Counted from the stretch's first letter, positions 17,714-27,850 are shown. The stretch is DNA of 54,264 nt from Steroidobacter sp. (GCA_025929585.1 JAICPY010000019.1:1-54264); one strand, 5' to 3'. The notes: generated by a model not told the origin, from the sequence alone. Numbers and translations: made by a program.

Positions 17714-20700
17714 ATGGCCAGATTCTTTATCGACCGACCCGTGTTCGCATGGGTGATCGCGATCATCATCATGCTTGCCGGCGCGTTGTCTATCACGCGG
17801 CTGCCGATCTCACGCTATCCGACGATTGCACCGCCTTCGGTCAGCATCAACGCCGTGTATCCGGGCGCTTCCGCGCAGACAGTGGAAGATTCGGTCACGC
17901 AGATCATCGAGCAGAACATGAAAGGCCTGGATGGCCTGATCTACATGTCTGCGACCAGCGATTCGAACGGCAGTGTGAACGTCAGTCTCACATTCGAGTC
18001 GGGCACGGATCCCGACATCGCCCAAGTACAGGTGCAAAACAAGCTTCAGCTCGCAACGCCGCTATTGCCGCAGATCGTGCAGCAACAGGGGGTGAGCGTT
18101 ACGAAAGCGAACAGCGGGTTCCTCATGGTCGCTGGCTTCGTTTCCGAAGACAACAGCATGGATCGCGTAGACATTTCGGACTATGTCTCGACCAACATTG
18201 TCGATCCATTGAGCCGTGTGCCTGGTGTCGGCAATGTGCAAGTGTTCGGATCTCGATACGCGATGCGCATTTGGCTCGACCCGGACAAGCTCAATACCTA
18301 TGGCCTGACCCCGGGCGACGTCAACGATGCAATCCGCGCACAGAACGCGCAAGTCTCGGTTGGACAACTCGGCGCCACCCCCTCGGTACCGGGTCAGCAA
18401 CTGAATGCGACGATTACCTCGCAAGGGCGACTCACGAACGCCGATCAATTCCGGGACATCGTGCTTCGCAGCGGCGTGGATGGTTCAGTGCTGCGTCTGG
18501 GTGACGTTGCGCGGGTCGAACTAGGTTCGGGCGATTACAACTTCATCAGTCGCTACAACGGCAAACAAGCAGCCGGTTTGGCGGTTTCGCTTGCGACCAA
18601 TGCCAACGCTTTGAGTACCGCGAATGCGGTTCAGGACCTGTTACGCGAGATGGCACCGACCTTTCCGCAAGGTCTGCGCGCGGTCACTCCATTCGACACG
18701 ACGCCGTTCGTGCGTGTGTCGATTCGTGAAGTGGTCAAGACGCTGGCCGAGGCCATCATTTTGGTGTTCCTCGTCATGCTGCTGTTCTTGCAGAACTTCC
18801 GTGCGACGCTGATTCCCACGATCGCCGTCCCAGTCGTGTTGCTCGGAACGTTCGGCGTGCTCGCCGCGGCAGGCTTCTCGATCAACATGCTGACGATGTT
18901 CGCGATGGTGCTTGCAATCGGCCTGCTCGTCGACGATGCGATCGTAGTCGTGGAGAACGTCGAGCGCGTGATGCGCGAGGATGGATTACCGCCTTTAGAG
19001 GCGACCCGCAAATCGATGTCGCAGATCACCGGCGCGCTGGTCGGCATCGCCTTGGTGCTCTCGGCCGTATTCTTGCCCATGGCCTTTCTCACTGGATCGA
19101 CGGGCGTAATCTATCGTCAGTTCTCGATCACCATCGTCTCGGCGATGGCGCTGTCCGTGCTGGTTGCATTGGTATTGACGCCTGCGCTGTGCGCCACCCT
19201 GCTCAAGCCGATTCACCAGGGCGAACACGAGAACAAAGGCGGGTTCTTCGGCTGGTTCAATACCAAGTTTGATAACAGCAACACCAAGTACCGCGGCGTC
19301 GTATCGCGAATGTTGTCCAAACCAGCGCGATCGCTCGCGATCTACGGCGCGATCGTCATCGTGATGGTGGTCATGTTCATGCGCCTGCCGACCTCGTTCT
19401 TGCCTGATGAAGACCAAGGCGTGCTGTTCGTGCAAGTGCAAGCACCCGTCGGTGCGACCCAGGCGCGCACGATGAAAGTCATCGAGCGTGTCGAGAAGCA
19501 CTTCATGGAAAACGAGCAGGACGCGGTGGAATCCGTGTTCAGCGTGCAAGGCTTCAGCTTCGGTGGTAGCGGACAGAATGCCGGCATCGCGTTCGTCAAG
19601 CTGAAAGACTGGGAAGAGCGCGAGACCGAAGAGCTCGGAGTCCAAGGCGTGGCTGGGCGCGCAATGGGAGCGTTAGGTCAGATCAAAGATGCAATGGTGT
19701 TCGCATTCCCGCCTCCGCCGCTTCCAGAGCTGGGACGGGCGCAAGGATTTGCGTTCTATCTGCAAGACAACATAGGCCAAGGTCACGCTGCGTTGATCGC
19801 CGCGCGCAATCAGTTCCTCGGTGCGGCCGCGCAAAGCAAACTGCTCGCGAACGTGCGCCCGAACGGCCAAGAAGACACTCCGCAGTTTCGTCTCGACATC
19901 GATGAGGTGAAGGCGGGAGCGCTTGGATTGTCGATGAGTGCAATCAACGAGACGCTGCAGGTGGCCTGGGGCGGTCGATACATCGATGATTTCTTGGATC
20001 GAGGCCGCGTGAAGCGTGTGTACGTGCAAGCCGATGCGCCGTTTCGCATGGCGCCAGAGGATTTTCAGCGCTGGTATGTGCGCAACCAAGCCGGCGAGAT
20101 GGTGCCCTTCTCTTCCTTCGCAACCTCTCATTGGGAGTACGGGTCCCCGCGACTGGAGCGCTTCAACGGTGTACCCGCAGTCGAGCTCAATGGCGAAGCT
20201 GCGCCTGGCGTGAGCTCGGGTGATGCGATGGCGGAAGTCGAACGACTCGTTGGCGAACTGCCCGCGGGATACAGCATTGCATGGACCGGCGCTTCCTATC
20301 AGGAACGCGAAGCCGGCGCGCAAACTCCGATGCTCTATACGCTCTCCGTACTCGTGGTGTTCCTCTGCTTGGCAGCGCTGTACGAAAGCTGGGCGATTCC
20401 GGCATCGGTCATGCTCGTCGTGCCGTTAGGTATTGCCGGCGCCGTGTTGTTGACGACGTTTCGAGGCTTGGAGCGTGACGTTTACTTTCAAGTCGGCATG
20501 CTCACGACTGTCGGCTTGGCCAGTAAGAATGCCGTGCTCATCGTCGAGTTCGCAAAGCTGAACATGGAGCATGGACTGAGCTTGATCGACAGCGTCATGC
20601 ATGCGGTGCGCGATCGATTGCGTCCCATCATCATGACTTCGATGGCCTTCGGCCTCGGCGTGATGCCGCTTGCGCTTGCCACCGGAGCCGGATCGGGTGC

Positions 20701-20872
20701 GCAGCGAGCGATCGGCACAGGTGTGATCGGCGGCATGCTGGCCGGTACCTTCTTGGGTATTTTCTTCGTGCCGTTGTTCTTCGTCTTGGTGCAGAAACTC
20801 GTTCGGCGCATGCGCAAGAGCGAGACAGCACCGGCGGGCAGCGAATTAGATCGAGGTTCGGCGCATGTTTAG
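17714..20872 (+). CDS. RND multidrug efflux permease, HAE1 family (MexB/AcrB type)
   Basis: A 1052-aa inner-membrane drug/proton antiporter, normal length for the family. Twelve transmembrane helices are expected, with two large periplasmic loops after TM1 and TM7. The proton-relay Asp pair is at residues 407-408 in [17 protein letters not shown], the AcrB numbering, and the TM10 lysine is K938 in [13 protein letters not shown]. The N-terminus [17 protein letters not shown] is characteristic. Substrates cannot be assigned, but hydrophobic drugs, dyes or solvents are usual. It starts 14 bp after the adaptor and its end overlaps the channel gene by 8 bp. Confidence 0.97.
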   Translation: MARFFIDRPVFAWVIAIIIMLAGALSITRLPISRYPTIAPPSVSINAVYPGASAQTVEDSVTQIIEQNMKGLDGLIYMSATSDSNGSVNVSLTFESGTDPDIAQVQVQNKLQLATPLLPQIVQQQGVSVTKANSGFLMVAGFVSEDNSMDRVDISDYVSTNIVDPLSRVPGVGNVQVFGSRYAMRIWLDPDKLNTYGLTPGDVNDAIRAQNAQVSVGQLGATPSVPGQQLNATITSQGRLTNADQFRDIVLRSGVDGSVLRLGDVARVELGSGDYNFISRYNGKQAAGLAVSLATNANALSTANAVQDLLREMAPTFPQGLRAVTPFDTTPFVRVSIREVVKTLAEAIILVFLVMLLFLQNFRATLIPTIAVPVVLLGTFGVLAAAGFSINMLTMFAMVLAIGLLVDDAIVVVENVERVMREDGLPPLEATRKSMSQITGALVGIALVLSAVFLPMAFLTGSTGVIYRQFSITIVSAMALSVLVALVLTPALCATLLKPIHQGEHENKGGFFGWFNTKFDNSNTKYRGVVSRMLSKPARSLAIYGAIVIVMVVMFMRLPTSFLPDEDQGVLFVQVQAPVGATQARTMKVIERVEKHFMENEQDAVESVFSVQGFSFGGSGQNAGIAFVKLKDWEERETEELGVQGVAGRAMGALGQIKDAMVFAFPPPPLPELGRAQGFAFYLQDNIGQGHAALIAARNQFLGAAAQSKLLANVRPNGQEDTPQFRLDIDEVKAGALGLSMSAINETLQVAWGGRYIDDFLDRGRVKRVYVQADAPFRMAPEDFQRWYVRNQAGEMVPFSSFATSHWEYGSPRLERFNGVPAVELNGEAAPGVSSGDAMAEVERLVGELPAGYSIAWTGASYQEREAGAQTPMLYTLSVLVVFLCLAALYESWAIPASVMLVVPLGIAGAVLLTTFRGLERDVYFQVGMLTTVGLASKNAVLIVEFAKLNMEHGLSLIDSVMHAVRDRLRPIIMTSMAFGLGVMPLALATGAGSGAQRAIGTGVIGGMLAGTFLGIFFVPLFFVLVQKLVRRMRKSETAPAGSELDRGSAHV

Positions 20873-22286
20873 GATGATTCGAATCGTTCCTGTCGTTGCA
20901 GCGGCGGTGGTCACCGCCGGTTGCTTCACGCTTGCGCCGCGCTATGAACGGCCCGAGTCGCCCGTTCCGGAAGAATGGTCGGCTCCGATGACTGCGCCCG
21001 CTCAAGCAAGCGAACAAAGCATCGATACATTGCAATGGCGTGAGTTCGTGCAGTCAGTGAAGCTCGAGAAGTTGATCGAGCTTGCTCTGGAAAATAATCG
21101 CGATCTGCGTATCGCCGCATTGAACGTGGAGCGCGCTCGCGCGTTGTACCGCATTCAACGCGCCGACCAATTGCCGAACCTGGATGTCGGCGGACAATTC
21201 CGGCGTGAGCGTGTACCGCCGTCGCTCGCGGTCCCAGGGAACGAGGGCATCCAAGAACAGTACAGCGCATCGGTAGGCGCATCGTTCGAGCTGGATCTGT
21301 TCGGACGGCTGCGAAGCCTCAATCGGGCGGCACTTGAGGACTTTCTCGCCCAAGAGTCCTCGCGCCGCAGCGTGCACATCAGTCTCATTGCCGAAATCGC
21401 GCAAACGTTCTTGTTGACCGCGAACGACATCGCTTTGCGAGAGTTGGCTGAGGCGACGGCGCGCAATCAGGAAGAATGGTTCGGATTGACCCAAGAGCGG
21501 CATCGCCTCGGCGCCGCCTCGGGCTTGGAGCTCCATCAAGCCGAAACACAAGTTGCAACTGCACTGGCGGATGTCGCTCGTTACGAAGGTGACGTTGCTA
21601 GCGACCTGAATGCTCTTCGGGTGCTTGTCGGCGCCGGCATTCCCTCGGATTTATTGCCTCAGAGCAGCGACGCACAAACATCGCTCCTGACTTCGGTGCC
21701 GGTGCAGCTACCTTCGAACGTGTTACTGAATCGCCCGGATATCTTGGCTGCGGAGCATGCGCTGAAAGCGGCCAACGCAAACATCGGCGCAGCGCGCGCC
21801 GCATTCTTCCCAGTGATCTCCTTGACGGGCAGCGCTGGGTACATCAGCAGCGAGTTGTCGGGTCTGTTCGATTCCGGCAATCGCACCTGGAGCTTCGTGC
21901 CGCAAGCTACGATTCCTCTCTTCCAGGGCGGACGACTCCGTGCGGGGTTGGATGTCGCGCATGTCGATAGACAAATTGCCGTTGCGCGATACGAGCAGGC
22001 AATTCAGGTCGGCTTCCAAGAAGTGAACGATGCTCTAGCGTTGACAGGCTCACTTGCGCGTCAGCGTGAAGCCCAAGAAAGACTGGTGAATGCCTCGGGG
22101 CGTGCTTTCGATCTCTCGCAGGCCCGTCGCGAAGCGGGGCAAGACAGTTATCTGATTCTGCTCGATGCGCAACGCAGCTACTACGCTGCACAACAAGCTC
22201 TGATAGCAACGCGGCTCGCCGAACACGCGAATCTCGTCACGTTGTACCGAGCGCTCGGGGGTGGCTGGGAGGACGATTCGGCATGA
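20865..22286 (+). CDS. Outer-membrane efflux channel lipoprotein (NodT/OprM type)
   Basis: A 473-aa outer-membrane factor that completes the tripartite pump. The lipobox VVTAGC gives a lipidated Cys near residue 19, followed by YERPESPVP, a typical OprM-like start. Two related halves each contain long coiled-coil helices (about 85-260 and 275-460), as expected for a TolC-like trimer. The conserved DLFGRLRSL and [14 protein letters not shown] segments are present. It overlaps the pump gene by 8 bp and the TetR gene by 4 bp, so all four genes are probably translated from one message. Confidence 0.96.
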   Translation: MFRMIRIVPVVAAAVVTAGCFTLAPRYERPESPVPEEWSAPMTAPAQASEQSIDTLQWREFVQSVKLEKLIELALENNRDLRIAALNVERARALYRIQRADQLPNLDVGGQFRRERVPPSLAVPGNEGIQEQYSASVGASFELDLFGRLRSLNRAALEDFLAQESSRRSVHISLIAEIAQTFLLTANDIALRELAEATARNQEEWFGLTQERHRLGAASGLELHQAETQVATALADVARYEGDVASDLNALRVLVGAGIPSDLLPQSSDAQTSLLTSVPVQLPSNVLLNRPDILAAEHALKAANANIGAARAAFFPVISLTGSAGYISSELSGLFDSGNRTWSFVPQATIPLFQGGRLRAGLDVAHVDRQIAVARYEQAIQVGFQEVNDALALTGSLARQREAQERLVNASGRAFDLSQARREAGQDSYLILLDAQRSYYAAQQALIATRLAEHANLVTLYRALGGGWEDDSA

Positions 22287-22894
22287 TGAACGAAGAGCAT
22301 GGGATCGTCTTCAGCGAACGAGCGCTCAAGCAGCGCGAACGCATCCTCGAAGCGGCACGCTTGTGCTTCGTGAAGCGCGGCTTTCACGGCGCAAGCATCG
22401 CGGATATCGCCGAAGAGGCCGGCATGAGCGCGGGCCTGATGTATCGTTACTTCCAGAACAAGAACGCGATCATCAAAGCAATCGTATATCGGCAATTGGA
22501 GTTTGGACGAAGATCCCTCGAGGAAATCAAATCCCCCGAAGATCTCGTCGAAGGCATTTTGCAGGCCATCGAACGCTGGCACAGCGATAGCTCCGATCAA
22601 ATGAGTGCGCCGTTGTTTTTGGAGATCTCCGCGGAAGCGACTCGGGATCCGGAGATCGCGGCGATCGTCGCGGAAGCCGACACCCTCATTCGCAATCACC
22701 TTCGAGACGCGATGCATCGCACCGCCGCGAGCAAGGAGATTTATCAAGATCCTCGCAGGGCCGGCGCTCGCATGCTGCTCCTGCTGAGTGTGGTGGAAGG
22801 ACTCGCAGTTCGCTCTTGTCGGGAGCCGACATTGGACCGCGAGCTACTGCGCGCGGCGCTCACCAAATTCATCGCAGGAGTGCAGAGTGAATGA
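22283..22894 (+). CDS. TetR-family regulator, probable repressor of the RND operon
   Basis: A 203-aa regulator. The N-terminal helix-turn-helix is clear (ASIADIAEEAGMSAGLMYRYF, about 32-53). The C-terminal ligand domain resembles AcrR/TtgR-type repressors. It starts four bases inside the channel gene (ATGA), so it is the last gene of the efflux operon. The 22-bp palindrome over the operon promoter is its most likely operator, giving negative feedback relieved by a pump substrate (inference). A second Met at residue 2 makes the exact start uncertain by one codon. Confidence 0.93.
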   Translation: MMNEEHGIVFSERALKQRERILEAARLCFVKRGFHGASIADIAEEAGMSAGLMYRYFQNKNAIIKAIVYRQLEFGRRSLEEIKSPEDLVEGILQAIERWHSDSSDQMSAPLFLEISAEATRDPEIAAIVAEADTLIRNHLRDAMHRTAASKEIYQDPRRAGARMLLLLSVVEGLAVRSCREPTLDRELLRAALTKFIAGVQSE

Positions 22895-22966
22895 GCTGAG
22901 AGTCAAAGCGGCTGATGTTTTCCGGCTGTCCACTGCCAACCCCCAAGCTTCAATGCGCGCAGCGCC

Positions 22967-23503
22967 ATGAACAAACCCTCTCTACGCGAACGCATTTTGG
23001 AAGCGGCGGACACGATCGCGCGAGAAAGGGGTGTTGCGAATTTGACGTTGGATCTCGTCGCGGAACAAGCGGCAGTCAGCAAGGGCGGTCTTCTCTACCA
23101 CTTCACGACCAAAGAAGCATTGCTGGCAGGAATGGTCGAGCGTTCGCTCGATCGTTATCGTTCGCTCCTGCACGCCGCGATCGAACGACACGGCGATGAC
23201 TATCGCGGCTATCTCAAGGCCAGCGTGATTGCCCGCAAGGATTGCAACGAAGGCACCGAATCCTCGCGCGCCTTCTTCGCTGCGGCTGCGAACTTTCCAC
23301 AGATGCCGGAGCGCGCGCGTGATGATGTGCATACGCACTTCGAGCGCCTACGCTCCGATCCGAAACGTTTCGAAAGTGCCGCGATCATCAGCCTCGCGCT
23401 CGATGGATTGCATTTCTTGGAGCTGCTGCAACTCTCACCTTTCTCCAGCCAGGAACGCGAAGCGCTGTTGAAGCGCCTGTTCGAGCTGGCGGATGAGATG
23501 TAG
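22967..23503 (+). CDS. TetR-family regulator
   Basis: A 178-aa regulator with an N-terminal helix-turn-helix (LTLDLVAEQAAVSKGGLLYH, about 25-44) and a short C-terminal domain of the TetR_C-type seen with YjdC/NfxB-like proteins. It is 72 bp downstream of the first TetR gene on the same strand. It is not a recent duplicate: the two share little outside the DNA-binding helix. No clear SD or palindrome precedes it, so it may be carried on the efflux transcript. The target is unknown. It converges on the ECF42 sigma gene, with a mirrored repeat between them. Confidence 0.9.
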   Translation: MNKPSLRERILEAADTIARERGVANLTLDLVAEQAAVSKGGLLYHFTTKEALLAGMVERSLDRYRSLLHAAIERHGDDYRGYLKASVIARKDCNEGTESSRAFFAAAANFPQMPERARDDVHTHFERLRSDPKRFESAAIISLALDGLHFLELLQLSPFSSQEREALLKRLFELADEM

Positions 23504-23561
23504 CTCGGAGGAGGCCTCAATCCACGTGCTCCCGGCGTGCAAGGAGGAGAGACAAGGTCTC

Positions 23562-23573
23562 CCCCCTAGGGGG
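23562..23573. terminator. GC palindrome after the second tetR
   Basis: CCCCCTAGGGGG is a perfect 12-bp palindrome 59 bp after the tetR stop. It may form part of a terminator, but no T-tract follows and the self-dyad leaves no loop, so support is weak. Confidence 0.25.
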
Positions 23574-23581
23574 TTCCCGTT

Positions 23582-23686
23582 GGTCTGCGGTCCGCGGTCT
23601 TGCGGCCAGAATGCTGACGCGAAAGAATCAGAATCACGTCGCCCGGGCAAAGCGAATATCTGGCTGCAGACCGCGGACCGCAGACC
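23582..23686. repeat. Mirrored heptamer-word element
   Basis: The left arm (23582-23611) is GGTCTGC, GGTCCGC, GGTCTTGC, then GGCCAGAA. The right arm (23659-23686), read on the minus strand, is GGTCTGC, GGTCCGC, GGTCTGC, then AGCCAGA. The outer 19 bp of the arms are perfectly complementary (23582-23600 with 23668-23686). The spacer is 47 bp. It lies between converging genes, 11 bp from the sigma gene's stop, and could fold as a long stem in either transcript. Confidence 0.92.
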
Positions 23687-23696
23687 TTTTCCGCCG

Positions 23697-24965
23697 CTAC
23701 GCCGATGCTCTCTGCGCCGACGCGCTGTCCTTCATCAACCGGTCGATGTGCATGCGAATGTGCGCCGCTTCCGCTGCGGTATGCGCAAGGGAGATGGCGC
23801 GATCGAAATCCACTTGCGCTTCGTCGATGCGACCGAGCTGGACGAGAAAGGCACCGCGTACGCCGAAGAAATGGAAATAGTTTGCTAACTGTGTCTCGAG
23901 CGGTGCGATCAGCTCGAGCGCCGCGGCGGGACCCCGCACTTTACTCAGCGCAACCGCGCGATTCAGAGTGACGACCGGTGAGGGTTGGAGTTTTTCGAGT
24001 ACGCCGTATAGCTGATCGATCTCTGCCCAATCCGTGTCCTCGGCCCGAGCCGCATGTGAATGAACGCCTGCAATCGCTGCTTGGATTTGGTACGGACCTG
24101 GCCGCCAATGTCGTAGAGCTTTGTCGATGAGGGCGTGACCTTCGGCGATCAGCTCGCGATTCCAAAGTCGTCGATCCTGATCGTCGAGCAGCACGATATT
24201 CCCGTTCCCATCCAGCCGGGCAGCGACTCTGGAGTGCTGCAACAATAGTAAGGCGGTGAGGCCCATGATCTCAGGCTCGCCGGGAAACAAGCGCAGTAGC
24301 AAGCGCGCGAGTCGAATGGCCTCTTCGCACAGAGGCACTCTTACGTGCACCTCACCGGCGCTCGCGGAATACCCTTCGTTGAACAACAGGTAGATCATCG
24401 CGGCAACCGTTTCCAAACGTTCGTGACGCTCTGGCGCGCCTGGAGTTTCGAAGGAAACTTCCCCGGCACCGATACGCCGCTTCGCGCGCGTGATGCGTTG
24501 CTCCATCGCGCTTTCGCTGACCAAGAATGCGCGTGCAATCTCGGCCACGCTCAAACCAGAGACGATGCGTAGCGCAAGCGCGATCTGCTGAGTTGCCGGC
24601 AGATCGGGATGACAACAGATGAACAACAGCCGCAGGATGTCGTCCCGATAGTGGGCGTTGTCCAGCCTATCGACCAAGGAAGTTTCCGCATCGCTCGTAT
24701 CGGAGAGCACGGATTCATCCGGCAAAGCCTCATGACGCTTCGAGCGGCGCGCCTCATCCAATGCGCAATTGCGGGCGACGAAGATCAACCAGGATGCCGG
24801 ATCGCGTGGCGGACCATTGGCGGGCCAGTTGCTCAATGCTCGCAGACAAGCTTCTTGAAAGGCCTCTTCGGCCACATCTAGATTGCGAAAATATCTGAGC
24901 AACGCGGCGAGCGCCTGCGGGCGCGCGGCGGTGATCGCGGCATCGATCCACGCAAGATCCGTCAC
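23697..24965 (-). CDS. RNA polymerase sigma factor, ECF42 type
   Basis: A 422-aa sigma factor. Residues 1-170 are sigma-70 regions 2 and 4 (AEEAFQEACLRALSNWP and the helix-turn-helix SVAEIARAFLVSESAMEQRI). The long C-terminal extension (about 185-415), rich in helical repeats with FNEGYSAS and LNRAVALSKVRG motifs, marks the ECF42 (DUF6596/TPR-like) group. Such factors have no anti-sigma gene; the extension is thought to control activity, and they are encoded with DGPF proteins, as here. The GTG start overlaps the stop of the DGPF gene by 4 bp. The inducing signal is unknown. Confidence 0.93.
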   Translation of the reverse strand: MTDLAWIDAAITAARPQALAALLRYFRNLDVAEEAFQEACLRALSNWPANGPPRDPASWLIFVARNCALDEARRSKRHEALPDESVLSDTSDAETSLVDRLDNAHYRDDILRLLFICCHPDLPATQQIALALRIVSGLSVAEIARAFLVSESAMEQRITRAKRRIGAGEVSFETPGAPERHERLETVAAMIYLLFNEGYSASAGEVHVRVPLCEEAIRLARLLLRLFPGEPEIMGLTALLLLQHSRVAARLDGNGNIVLLDDQDRRLWNRELIAEGHALIDKALRHWRPGPYQIQAAIAGVHSHAARAEDTDWAEIDQLYGVLEKLQPSPVVTLNRAVALSKVRGPAAALELIAPLETQLANYFHFFGVRGAFLVQLGRIDEAQVDFDRAISLAHTAAEAAHIRMHIDRLMKDSASAQRASA

Positions 24966-25387
24966 GGTGAGCCTCGCGTTGCCGATTGCGAGCTGACTGC
25001 GGCTGCATCGTCCTCGCTCAACGCTCGCGCCGGATTACTGGGATCCGAAAAATATTGCACCGGACGGATTTCCACCGCTCCGGGCTCATGCGCCAACTCG
25101 CCAGCAATGTCGATCACTTCCTCGAGCGTCGCGCACTCGACGATATAAAAGCCCAACAACTGCTCCTTCGTTTCCGCGAATGGCCCATCTATCACGATCG
25201 GTTGGCGCCCCGCTCGCACCGTCGTCGCGGTGGTCGTCGGCATCAAGCGCGCGACAGGTCCAATCTTGCCCACCACCGCGAGTTTCTGCACAACACCCGT
25301 ATGATGGGCCATCACGGCTCGATCCTTTTCCTCGGACCAGTTACCGACGACTTGCTCCGAGTTGTAACAAAGGATGGCGTAAAGCAT
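24962..25387 (-). CDS. DGPF-domain (YCII-related) protein
   Basis: A 141-aa partner of the ECF42 sigma factor. The signature IDGPFAETKEQLLGFYIVEC is intact (from about 66). It begins MLYAILCYNSE, as its paralogue at 14723-15094 begins MLYAVLIYDLE. A Ser/Ala-rich C-terminal tail of about 20 residues is extra. GAGG 6 bp before ATG 25387 makes the start secure. It is translationally coupled to the sigma gene and lies 14 bp downstream of the CPAC peptide gene. DGPF proteins are probable targets or effectors of ECF42; no enzyme activity is known. Confidence 0.93.
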   Translation of the reverse strand: MLYAILCYNSEQVVGNWSEEKDRAVMAHHTGVVQKLAVVGKIGPVARLMPTTTATTVRAGRQPIVIDGPFAETKEQLLGFYIVECATLEEVIDIAGELAHEPGAVEIRPVQYFSDPSNPARALSEDDAAAVSSQSATRGSP

Positions 25388-25401
25388 AACGACCTCGACG
25401 A

Positions 25402-25632
25402 TTAGCTCGCGCTAGTGCAGTGGGGCGGCTCGCCATTCGTGACGAAGCGCTTCTCTGACGTGCCCCGCCCCGGAATCGCTGCGTCCTGCGTCCACGCGGC
25501 AGTTTCGCCGCCAGCGCGCTGATTGGATAAACCGCGACGCCATAGCTTAACTGCGAACAACCCAACCAGCCCACCCGCCGAAGTCGCACCGGTTGCGATC
25601 AATGCCGCCGTCGTCATGCATGCCGGACACAT
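25402..25632 (-). CDS. Small membrane protein with CPAC motif
   Basis: A 76-aa protein that begins MCPACMTTAALIATGATSAG: a Cys-Pro-x-Cys pair at positions 2-5, then one transmembrane segment (about 8-30), then a polar tail. AGGAG 7 bp before ATG 25632 fixes the start; the frame is open further upstream without sense. Short MCPAC proteins of this kind occur near DGPF/sigma genes in other proteobacteria (recollection, not checked). The CPxC pair could bind metal or sense thiol redox state. It is the first gene of the ECF42 operon. Confidence 0.75.
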   Translation of the reverse strand: MCPACMTTAALIATGATSAGGLVGLFAVKLWRRGLSNQRAGGETAAWTQDAAIPGRGTSEKRFVTNGEPPHCTSAS

Positions 25633-25679
25633 GGAATATCTCCTCGCAGACCTTACCAACAGCGAATCCACAGTTATAA

Positions 25680-25706
25680 GACGCGTGAGGTTCGCGCGCA
25701 CCGACA
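25680..25706 (-). promoter_or_regulatory. Possible ECF-type promoter of the sigma operon
   Basis: On the minus strand TGTCGG (25701-25706), 17 bp, then CGTC (25680-25683), resembling the TGTCGA / CGTC pattern reported for ECF42 targets. It is placed about 48 bp before the CPAC gene start, so the factor could drive its own operon. Pattern match only. Confidence 0.4.
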
Positions 25707-25731
25707 GGGCCAAGGAAGAAATACAGTCGGA

Positions 25732-25864
25732 AGTCCTTAGTCTGTAGTCCGCAGCCAGAACCGGAGAGGGACTGCTATCGCACCTGCCGTTGGCGCCCGT
25801 TACGCCTCAGTGTAGATCTTCTCTGGCCTCTGGCCTCTGGCCTCTGGCCTGCGGACTGCGGACT
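25732..25864. repeat. Mirrored heptamer-word element with a changed word in one arm
   Basis: The left arm (25732-25760) is AGTCCTT, AGTCTGT, AGTCCGC, then AGCCAGAA. The right arm (25821-25864), read on the minus strand, is AGTCCGC twice, one base, then GGCCAGA four times. On the plus strand the inner part is four perfect CTCTGGC copies (25821-25848). The inner box itself has been amplified into a tandem array. The spacer is 60 bp. It lies between the hybrid kinase stop and the ECF42 operon. Confidence 0.9.
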
Positions 25865-25872
25865 CTTTCCCT

Positions 25873-27483
25873 CTATCCTTCAGCGTCCCCATCGCCCTGC
25901 GCGCCGAGCGTAAATGAGAACGTCGCGCCGTGGCCCGGGCCTTCGGATTCGCCCCAGACCTCACCCGCGTGGCGGTGAACGATGCGCTGAACGGTAGCGA
26001 GCCCGACACCGGTGCCGGAAAATTCTTGCTGCTGGTGCAACCGCTGGAACGGCTCGAACAAGCGTTTCGCATAACGTTGATCGAAGCCGGCACCGTTGTC
26101 GATCACTTGGAAGATGCGGCGCGCGTCATCGCCTGAGCTCACACGAAACTCGATCGAGCTTTCGGTCTGGTGCGAGGTGTACTTCCAAGCGTTCGAAAGC
26201 AAGTTCTCCATGAGCACAGTCATCAAGCCGCGATCGGCATCGATGATGGCAGCGCGTTCGATTCTAATGTTGGCTTTGCGGTTGGGTTGCGTCGTGCGCA
26301 GTCGATTCATGATCTCGCTCGCCACTTGGCTCAGGTCGAACCGTTCGATCTTGAGCTCGCGGCGCGTGATTCCCGATAGACGCAGTAGATCATCGATTAG
26401 ATCGTACATGCGCGAGACATGGGACCGCGCCGAGGCGATTCGTGCGCTCAGGCGCAAATCGAGATGGCCGAAATCCTCGTTGAGAATTCCCAATTCGCCG
26501 GACAGCGCCCGGAGCGGCGCACGTAAGTCATGAGAAACCGCATAGGTAAAGGCTTCGAGCTCTTTATTCGCGGCTTCTAGCTCTTTCGTGCGAGAGCGAA
26601 CGCGGCTTTCAAGCTCGCCGTAAACCTGCACATTCTCCATTGCGACAGCGGTAGTGTTGGCGAGCGCCTCCAACAGCATCAGCTCATCCGCGGTGCACAC
26701 ATGGCGCTGCGCCCAATACACACCGATTGCGCCCATCGGCGCGGCGGTGCGAATCGGCGCCATCGCGAGGCTTCGAACGAACGTCGATCGGTATGCACCC
26801 GCCTGAACGCGCTCGTCGTTGAAAACATCCTCGATCGCCACGGGGCGCGAATTCAGGATAGACCAACCGCTGATGCTGTTCGTCAAAGCAAAGCGCTGCC
26901 CTTTCCACAGGGATGAGATCGCATCTTCATCCGCGTACAAGCATTGCTCGCCGTCTCGCAGAATGAACGTCGCACCGTCGGCGTTCGTCAGCTCCCTCGC
27001 GGCACGCCGGACGATAGTCATCACGGCGGACAAATCGCGAGCCAAAGAGAGCTCTTGAACCACACCGACGAGCCGAGACATTGCTGCGTGCTGGCGGCTG
27101 AGTCTCTCGATGCTGCTCGAGAGCTGAGGTGCACGCGCTTTTTGGAGTGCCGGCACTAATCGCCAAAGCTGATGCTTGTCGATGTAATCGCTCGCGCCTT
27201 CACGCATCGCGGCGGCGATCTGCTCACCATCGCCGGCGCCAGAGCAAACGATCACCGGAAGCCTCGGGTGGAGGCCTTTGGATAAGCGAATCGCACTCAA
27301 CCCGTCAAAGCCCGGCACGCCGTTATCGACGAGCACCGCGACAACTTCGCGATCTTCGAGGCCTCGGCGAAATTCCTCGAGCGAAGACGCTCGAACGACT
27401 TCGGGCTCCATCCCGTGGCCCTCCAACAGCCGATGGATCAACTGAGAATCGGCTGGGTTGTCCTCTAAGTGCAGAATCCGCAT
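25873..27483 (-). CDS. Response-regulator-fused histidine kinase (REC-GAF-HisKA-HATPase)
   Basis: A 536-aa cytoplasmic signalling protein without transmembrane segments. It opens with a receiver domain (1-120) whose phosphoacceptor is Asp53 (VLVDNGVPG). A GAF sensor domain follows (about 150-285), then a helical linker, the HisKA dimerisation domain with His318 in AVSHDLRAP, and an HATPase domain (about 420-530) with the N box and GTGVGLATVQ. Having the receiver first and the kinase last suggests that upstream phosphorylation controls the kinase. This layout is common in phytochrome-related kinases, but there is no bilin-binding signature here. It diverges from the MetE-core gene. Ligand and target are unknown. 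Confidence 0.93.
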   Translation of the reverse strand: MRILHLEDNPADSQLIHRLLEGHGMEPEVVRASSLEEFRRGLEDREVVAVLVDNGVPGFDGLSAIRLSKGLHPRLPVIVCSGAGDGEQIAAAMREGASDYIDKHQLWRLVPALQKARAPQLSSSIERLSRQHAAMSRLVGVVQELSLARDLSAVMTIVRRAARELTNADGATFILRDGEQCLYADEDAISSLWKGQRFALTNSISGWSILNSRPVAIEDVFNDERVQAGAYRSTFVRSLAMAPIRTAAPMGAIGVYWAQRHVCTADELMLLEALANTTAVAMENVQVYGELESRVRSRTKELEAANKELEAFTYAVSHDLRAPLRALSGELGILNEDFGHLDLRLSARIASARSHVSRMYDLIDDLLRLSGITRRELKIERFDLSQVASEIMNRLRTTQPNRKANIRIERAAIIDADRGLMTVLMENLLSNAWKYTSHQTESSIEFRVSSGDDARRIFQVIDNGAGFDQRYAKRLFEPFQRLHQQQEFSGTGVGLATVQRIVHRHAGEVWGESEGPGHGATFSFTLGAQGDGDAEG

Positions 27484-27850
27484 AGACCAGCTTATGGCGA
27501 ACTAATGACTGGCAGTCTAGTCGTGGCTTTGCCCTCACTGCATCAGCAGATGGACTGATCGGCTAAACTAGGTGCCCGGAAATGCGCCTTTCCTGTTCGC
27601 AGCGAGCAATACTCGTTGGGCTGGCTAGCCCACGTTGGCGCGAGTTATTAGCACGGCTCGCAAGCCTACAAAAAAGCAGCAGCGGATTTCACAAAAGATA
27701 AGCTAAATGCCGCAAATTACGGCTTTGTTCCGCATCGCCGATGAATACGAAGAAGATTCCGCAATCGATTGCGTGAGGCGACCGCATCCGGGATGATGAG
27801 GGGCCGAGCATAAGAATTTCACGCCGGGATCCGGTAGCCGGCACCTAAGC
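27484..27850. other. Divergent intergenic region, 367 bp, no gene seen
   Basis: This gap separates the two divergent signalling genes. It must hold both promoters, but I find no clean -35/-10 pair, operator palindrome, RNA gene or word-type repeat. An A-rich stretch (27668-27700) is the only compositional feature. Confidence 0.5.
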
